Part shown: positions 59,890 to 64,000 of the stretch, in pieces
Layout: each line of letters opens with the position of its first letter
How positions within the stretch are numbered: position 1 is the stretch's first letter
From: Streptomyces uncialis
GTDB taxonomy: Bacteria > Actinomycetota > Actinomycetes > Streptomycetales > Streptomycetaceae
Assembly (NCBI RefSeq): GCF_001905345.1
Contig: NZ_LFBV01000011.1
Coordinates: 186,001 to 250,000, forward strand
Reading direction: 5' to 3'
DNA length: 64,000 nucleotides
Notes under the pieces: model-generated
The model's database searches: none
Told to the model about the DNA's origin: nothing
The model's input: the letters and a program-made list of their open reading frames with translations, nothing else
Translations under genes and position numbers: made by a program

Positions 59890-60978
59890 TCACCGCCCGG
59901 CTGAAGCCGTCCGGCGTCCGATGGTCACCGCGCCGCCGAAGCCGTCCGGCGAGATGGCCGACATGGTGTCGAGCGACGGATCGGGGACGGGCAGCAGATG
60001 GGCGTCGACCCAGGTGTCCCCCTTCGCCGCGTCGGCCCACGGGTCGTCGACCACGACGGCGCCGGGCACGACGCCATGGCAGAGCACCCAGTGCGGCACG
60101 TCGAAGCCCTGCATCGCGGCGAGCGAGACCAGGAGCAGCACATGCTCGCGTCGGCCGATCGCGCTCCGGATGCCGGTCGTGGAGAGGCGGCGCGGGTCGA
60201 CCGGGACGCCGATCCGTCCGGCGTCCTCACGTGACATGCGCTGGAGGTGGGCACGCCACTCCCGCTCGCTCTCCGGGAGGTGGCCGAGCATGACGGGCCG
60301 GTCCGTGTCGAGGTGGACCGTGACGGGGGACGACGGCCACGCGCGGCGGACGGCGACGCCCAGTCCCACGGGCTCGCACGCGGGGAAGTTGGTCGCGTCG
60401 CGCCACAGCGTCAGCTCCGCCCGGCGGTCGAGCCCGTCCCCCGGCAGCGCCCCCGCGTGTGCCTGCGCGACCAGGGCGGTGACGGCGCCGCAGGTGAAGT
60501 GCGTGGTCTGCCCGTAGTACGGAGGTGCGGTCACCACGCCGTCGCGCAGCCAGCGGAAGTATCCGGCGGCAGGCCCTTCGGCGCCCTCGGAGCGCGCGAG
60601 CGGAGGACCCAGGGGGGCGAATCCCGCGGCGACGGCTTCCTCGGAAGTCGCCGTCCAGCCTTCCCACTTGACCTGCGCGAGCCCCCGGGCGCGCGCGTGG
60701 GCGACAACCGCCGCGACGGCCGCCGGCACGTCACCGACGGCGTCGACGATCTTCAGATACGCCGTGTGCGGGCGGGCCGTCACGAGCGCGGCGGCGGTCC
60801 AGTCCTCCCCGTCCGCGCCCCGGACACCCACGAGGTGCGGGGCATGGCCGGAGCGGTCGACCGCGCGCCAGCGTTCCAGCACCCCGTGGTGTCCGAGCCC
60901 CCTCAGCGGGGCAGGCGGCTCACCGGCCTCGAACGGGACGACGACGGACCTCACGGACGCTTCCTGCGGGGACGGCAT
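59890..60978 (-). CDS. Peptidase C39-like protein
   Basis: 362 residues. The C-terminal half is papain-like: Cys in GQTTHFTCGAVTALVAQ, His in MQGFDVPHWVLCHG, Asp in VVVDDPWADAA. The N-terminal half (GVRGADGEDWTAAALVTARP, LGHHGVLERW) may be a GNAT-like fold. It lies 127 bp downstream of the FecCD permease on the same strand. Such proteins recur next to siderophore uptake genes, suggesting release of iron from, or processing of, a peptide siderophore (inference). AGGAG precedes the ATG. The 128-bp gap to the permease is a G-rich degenerate repeat. Confidence 0.8.
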   Translation of the reverse strand: MPSPQEASVRSVVVPFEAGEPPAPLRGLGHHGVLERWRAVDRSGHAPHLVGVRGADGEDWTAAALVTARPHTAYLKIVDAVGDVPAAVAAVVAHARARGLAQVKWEGWTATSEEAVAAGFAPLGPPLARSEGAEGPAAGYFRWLRDGVVTAPPYYGQTTHFTCGAVTALVAQAHAGALPGDGLDRRAELTLWRDATNFPACEPVGLGVAVRRAWPSSPVTVHLDTDRPVMLGHLPESEREWRAHLQRMSREDAGRIGVPVDPRRLSTTGIRSAIGRREHVLLLVSLAAMQGFDVPHWVLCHGVVPGAVVVDDPWADAAKGDTWVDAHLLPVPDPSLDTMSAISPDGFGGAVTIGRRTASAGR

Positions 60979-61105
60979 CGCGGTACTCCTGGCGGGACGG
61001 GACGGAGCGGGACTGGATTGGGCGGGACGGAGCGGGGCGGGACTGGGCGGGTCGGGCCGAGGGCGGGTCAGGGCGGGCCGGGGCGCGGGTACGGTGCGTC
61101 AGGTG

Positions 61106-63208
61106 TCATGCGCGGGACTGCCGGAGCACCCAGACGAAGTACGGCGCGCCGACCAGCGCGATCATGAGGCCCGCCGGTACCTGGGCGGGCGCGACGAGCG
61201 TGCGGCCGAGGGCGTCGGCCACGCACACCAGCAACGCGCCGAGCAGCATCGCGACCGGGATCGCGCGGCCGTGCCGGGCGCCCACCAGGGACCGGGCGAG
61301 ATGCGGGGCGACCAGCCCCACGAAGCCGACGACACCGACGGCGATCACGCTGAGCGCCGCGAGCACCGCGGCGATCGCCAGCGCGGCGAAGCGGGTGCGC
61401 TCCACCTTGACACCGACGATGCGCGGGGTGTCCTCGTCGACGGCGAGCAGGTCGAGCCGGCCGCGCATGGCGAACAGCACGGGAAGCGCGAGCGCGAGCG
61501 CCACCGCGACCGGTACGACGTCGGGCAGCGTGCGGCCGTAGGTCGTACCGGAGAGCCAGGTGAAGATCTGCGGCGTGTTGTACGGGTCGGCACGCAGCAG
61601 CAGGAAGGTGGTGACCGAGCTGAGGCCGTATCCGCAGCCGATGCCGATCAGTACGAACCGGTCGGGCAGGAAACCGCCGCGCCAGGCCAGCAGGGCGACC
61701 AGCCCGAACGTGGCGAGCCCGGCGGCGACCGCGACCGCGACGAGCACGGGCCGGCCGCCCGACAGCCCGGACGTGGCCACGCTCGCCGCGCCCAGCCCGG
61801 CGCCCGCCGTGATGCCGAGCACTCCCGGCTCCGCCAGCGGGTTGCGCACCGCGCCCTGCACGACGCACCCGGCCAGTCCGAGCGCGGCGCCTGCCAGGAC
61901 CGCGGCGGCCACCCGGGGAACGCGGTCGTCGAGCGCCTGGCCGATCAGGTCCGGGGCGCCGCCGCGGAACCACAGCGCGAGGTCCCCCGTCCGCAGCCAG
62001 AGGCTCCCCGCCAGGACCGCCACGAGGACCGCCACGGCCAGCAGGGCCAGTGCACCGGACACGACGAGGAGGAACGCGCGGCGGGACCGTGCGGCGACCC
62101 GTGAGTGCGGTGGCTGACGGAGCCGGCCCGTGTCACGCAGGCGCAGCGCGAGGACCACGATCACGACGGAGCCGAGCAGCGCGGTCGGCACGCCGGTGGG
62201 GATGGAGGCGGCGCCGTCCGCGCCCTGCACCGCGCGCAGGGAGGCGTCCGCGAGCAGGATGAGCAGCGCGCCGATCAGCCCGGCCGCGGGCACCAGCAGG
62301 AGGTGCCGCCGCAATGCCCGGACCCGCCCGGCGATCAGCCGGGCCAGGACGGGGGCGCCGAGGCCGACGAAGGAGATCGGGCCCGCGAGGGTCACCGCCG
62401 TACCGGCCAGGAGCACCGCGCAGATCACGGCGGTCACGCGGGTGCTCCGGATCGGCACACCGAGGGTGGACGCGGCGTCGTCGCCCAGGTTCATCACGTC
62501 CAGTCGCCGGGACAGCAGCAGGGCGGCGCACAGCACCACGGCCACGACCGGCAGGGCGCGTACCGAGGCGTCGATGTTCATCTGGGCGAGCGAACCGCTG
62601 CCCCAGGCGAAGAGGCCGGTCGTGTTCTGGTCGAACAGGATGAGGAGCATCCCGGTCGCCGCGTCCAGGGCGAGCGCGATCGCCGATCCGGCGAGGATGA
62701 GCCGGGTACCCGCGGTGCCCGAGGCCCGGCCGGAGAGCAGCAGGACGAGCGCCGCCGCGGCCAGGCCACCGGCGAAGGCGACCGCGCCCGACGCCCACAG
62801 CGGGACGGTGAGACCGAGGGCCGCGACGAGCGTGAGGGTGAAGTAGGACCCGGCCGTGACCGCGAGGGTGTCGGGCGAGGCGAGCGTGTTGTGCGTGACG
62901 GACTGGAGGAGCGCGCCGGCGACACCGAGGGCGAAGCCCACCGCGACGCCCGCGAGCAGGCGCGGCAGGCGCGAGCCGGTGATGATCTCGCCGACCGGCG
63001 CCCCGCCGGTGGCCTCCCGGTCCCCGGTCAGATGGCGCACCAGGTCGCCGACGCCGACGCCCGAGGTCCCCTGCGTCAGGTGCCACAGGCCCACCAGGAC
63101 GGTCGCGACGAGCAGGACGGCCAGGACTGCCACCCCGAGGGGACCGCCACCGCGCTCGGCGCGCGGCGACGGTCCCGCTACGGGCTTCGACATCAGCGGT
63201 GTGTTCAC
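61106..63208 (-). CDS. Fused double FecCD-type iron-siderophore permease
   Basis: 700 residues, about 20 membrane segments in two homologous halves like FhuB. Half one: GSRLPRLLAGVAVGFALGVA GALLQSV and NTLASPDTLAVTAGSYFTLT; half two: RVPRVAAAVLAGAALGLAGC VVQGAVRNPLAEPGVLGITA. Both have the conserved G-x-x-F-V-G-L block (ISFVGLGAPVLAR; VGFVGLVAPHLARS) that contacts the ATPase. GTG at 63208 overlaps the solute-binding gene stop (GTGA). An ATPase is not in the window. Confidence 0.93.
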   Translation of the reverse strand: MNTPLMSKPVAGPSPRAERGGGPLGVAVLAVLLVATVLVGLWHLTQGTSGVGVGDLVRHLTGDREATGGAPVGEIITGSRLPRLLAGVAVGFALGVAGALLQSVTHNTLASPDTLAVTAGSYFTLTLVAALGLTVPLWASGAVAFAGGLAAAALVLLLSGRASGTAGTRLILAGSAIALALDAATGMLLILFDQNTTGLFAWGSGSLAQMNIDASVRALPVVAVVLCAALLLSRRLDVMNLGDDAASTLGVPIRSTRVTAVICAVLLAGTAVTLAGPISFVGLGAPVLARLIAGRVRALRRHLLLVPAAGLIGALLILLADASLRAVQGADGAASIPTGVPTALLGSVVIVVLALRLRDTGRLRQPPHSRVAARSRRAFLLVVSGALALLAVAVLVAVLAGSLWLRTGDLALWFRGGAPDLIGQALDDRVPRVAAAVLAGAALGLAGCVVQGAVRNPLAEPGVLGITAGAGLGAASVATSGLSGGRPVLVAVAVAAGLATFGLVALLAWRGGFLPDRFVLIGIGCGYGLSSVTTFLLLRADPYNTPQIFTWLSGTTYGRTLPDVVPVAVALALALPVLFAMRGRLDLLAVDEDTPRIVGVKVERTRFAALAIAAVLAALSVIAVGVVGFVGLVAPHLARSLVGARHGRAIPVAMLLGALLVCVADALGRTLVAPAQVPAGLMIALVGAPYFVWVLRQSRA

Positions 63209-64000
63209 TTCTTGTCGAGCACGTCTACGTACGCGTCGATCGCCTGTGCGCAGGAGCGCGGACCGCCCGCGCCCCACACCCGGGACGGGAACGCGTGCGC
63301 GCGGTCCTCCTTGACGGCCGGGAGGGTCTTCCAGATCGGGTTCTTGGCGAGCGCGTCGACGAAGCCGCCGGCCGCGTCGTCGTTGGCGTAGAAGAGGTTG
63401 GCGTCGCCCACCCCGGTGAGTCCCTCGACGTCGGTCTGCGCGAGGCCGTAGGCGGCGTCGACGCCGCCGTCACCGTGCGCCTTGTTGACGTCCTTGGTCC
63501 ACGCGGGGGTCATCCCGAGTTCCTTGCCTATCTCGGTGAACAGGGCGCCGTCGCTGTAGGGGCGGATCGTGAGGTTGCCGCCCTGGAGCCAGCCGTCGAA
63601 GTACAGGAAGTCCTTGGTCGGCAGATCGGCGTCGGTGACCCGCTTCTTCGCGGTGGCCAGGTGCTGGTCGAACTCCTTGAGGACCTGGTCGGCCCGCTCG
63701 GTGCGGCCCGTCGCCTCGCCGATCATGCTGAACACCTCCCGCATGTTCCCGATCGGGTCCTCGGGGTCGGCGCCCCGGGTGGCCATCACGGGGATGCCCC
63801 GCTTCTCCAGCTTCGCGATGGTCTCGTCGTCGGCCTTGAACGCCTCCACGACGATGAGGTCGGGCTTGGCCGCGTAGAGGGTGTCGAGGTCGGGCTCCTC
63901 ACGGGCGCCGATGTCCGTCACCCCGCCGGGCAGCTTCTCCGCGCTGGTCCAGGCGCGGTACCCCTTCGCGTCGGAGACGACGGTGGGGGTGACGCACAGG
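63205..64000 (-). CDS. Iron-siderophore ABC solute-binding protein (5' end outside window)
   Basis: 265 residues visible; the frame is still open at the window edge (…LCVTPTVVSDAKGYRAWTSA), so the signal peptide is missing. FecB/FepB-type pattern: DIGAREEPDLDTLYAAKPDL IVVEAF, RGIPVMATRG, FSMIGEATGRTERADQVL, and a C-terminal DRAHAFPSRVWGAGGPRS. Coupled by a 4-base overlap to the permease. Confidence 0.92.
   Translation of the reverse strand, partial: LCVTPTVVSDAKGYRAWTSAEKLPGGVTDIGAREEPDLDTLYAAKPDLIVVEAFKADDETIAKLEKRGIPVMATRGADPEDPIGNMREVFSMIGEATGRTERADQVLKEFDQHLATAKKRVTDADLPTKDFLYFDGWLQGGNLTIRPYSDGALFTEIGKELGMTPAWTKDVNKAHGDGGVDAAYGLAQTDVEGLTGVGDANLFYANDDAAGGFVDALAKNPIWKTLPAVKEDRAHAFPSRVWGAGGPRSCAQAIDAYVDVLDKK

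Overview
High-GC actinobacterial chromosome, almost certainly Streptomyces. The evidence is strong G/C third positions, frequent GTG starts, a conserved helicase/cold-shock set, a PspAA orphan, mycothiol-style DinB and FecCD siderophore uptake genes. The window has an ordinary left flank (1-21.1 kb), an acquired and partly decayed accessory region (about 21.1-57.6 kb), and a right flank that resumes at 57.6 kb.

Left flank: a flavin monooxygenase (cut by the window edge), uppP, a secreted alpha/beta hydrolase, a HEAT protein plus MerR-HEAT operon behind a MerR-type promoter, a SnoaL-like protein, lnt, a flavin monooxygenase/Gfo-Idh-MocA pair facing a TetR gene over two palindromic operators, a DinB protein, two small conserved proteins, ung, a peptide-type ABC solute-binding protein, two SDRs, and a DUF3037/HipA-like kinase pair.

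The accessory region is bracketed by a perfect 53-bp direct repeat lying inside the HipA-like gene. The complete gene is at the left repeat and a decayed 5' fragment of the same gene is at the right repeat. Just inside the left repeat is a tyrosine-integrase remnant. This is the pattern of an island that entered the 5' end of a gene and supplied a replacement 5' end. Inside are: a graspetide (ATP-grasp RiPP) cluster whose methyltransferase is broken; phosphotransferase, relaxase, IS5, IS3, Tn3 and other transposase remnants; a cold-shock/DEAD-box helicase/CBS block; a bacterial RhoGDI-like protein; and a polyketide locus with one 2532-residue KS-AT-DH-MT-ER-KR-ACP synthase facing an operon of discrete ACP, cytochrome P450 and a ketosynthase-III-like protein lacking the usual Cys. 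These are followed by an alpha/beta hydrolase, an atypical kinase, a hemopexin-repeat protein, a glycine-rich secreted protein, a YD-repeat/phospholipase A2 protein and a subtilisin with P-domains.

Right flank: a solo TctC solute-binding protein facing a GntR regulator across two TGTATACA palindromes, then a siderophore-uptake set (solute-binding protein, fused double FecCD permease, C39-like peptidase protein).

The most interesting items are the HipA-site island, the single-module reducing PKS with the Cys-less KASIII partner, the graspetide pair, the RhoGDI-like protein and the YD-repeat/PLA2 plus protease pair.
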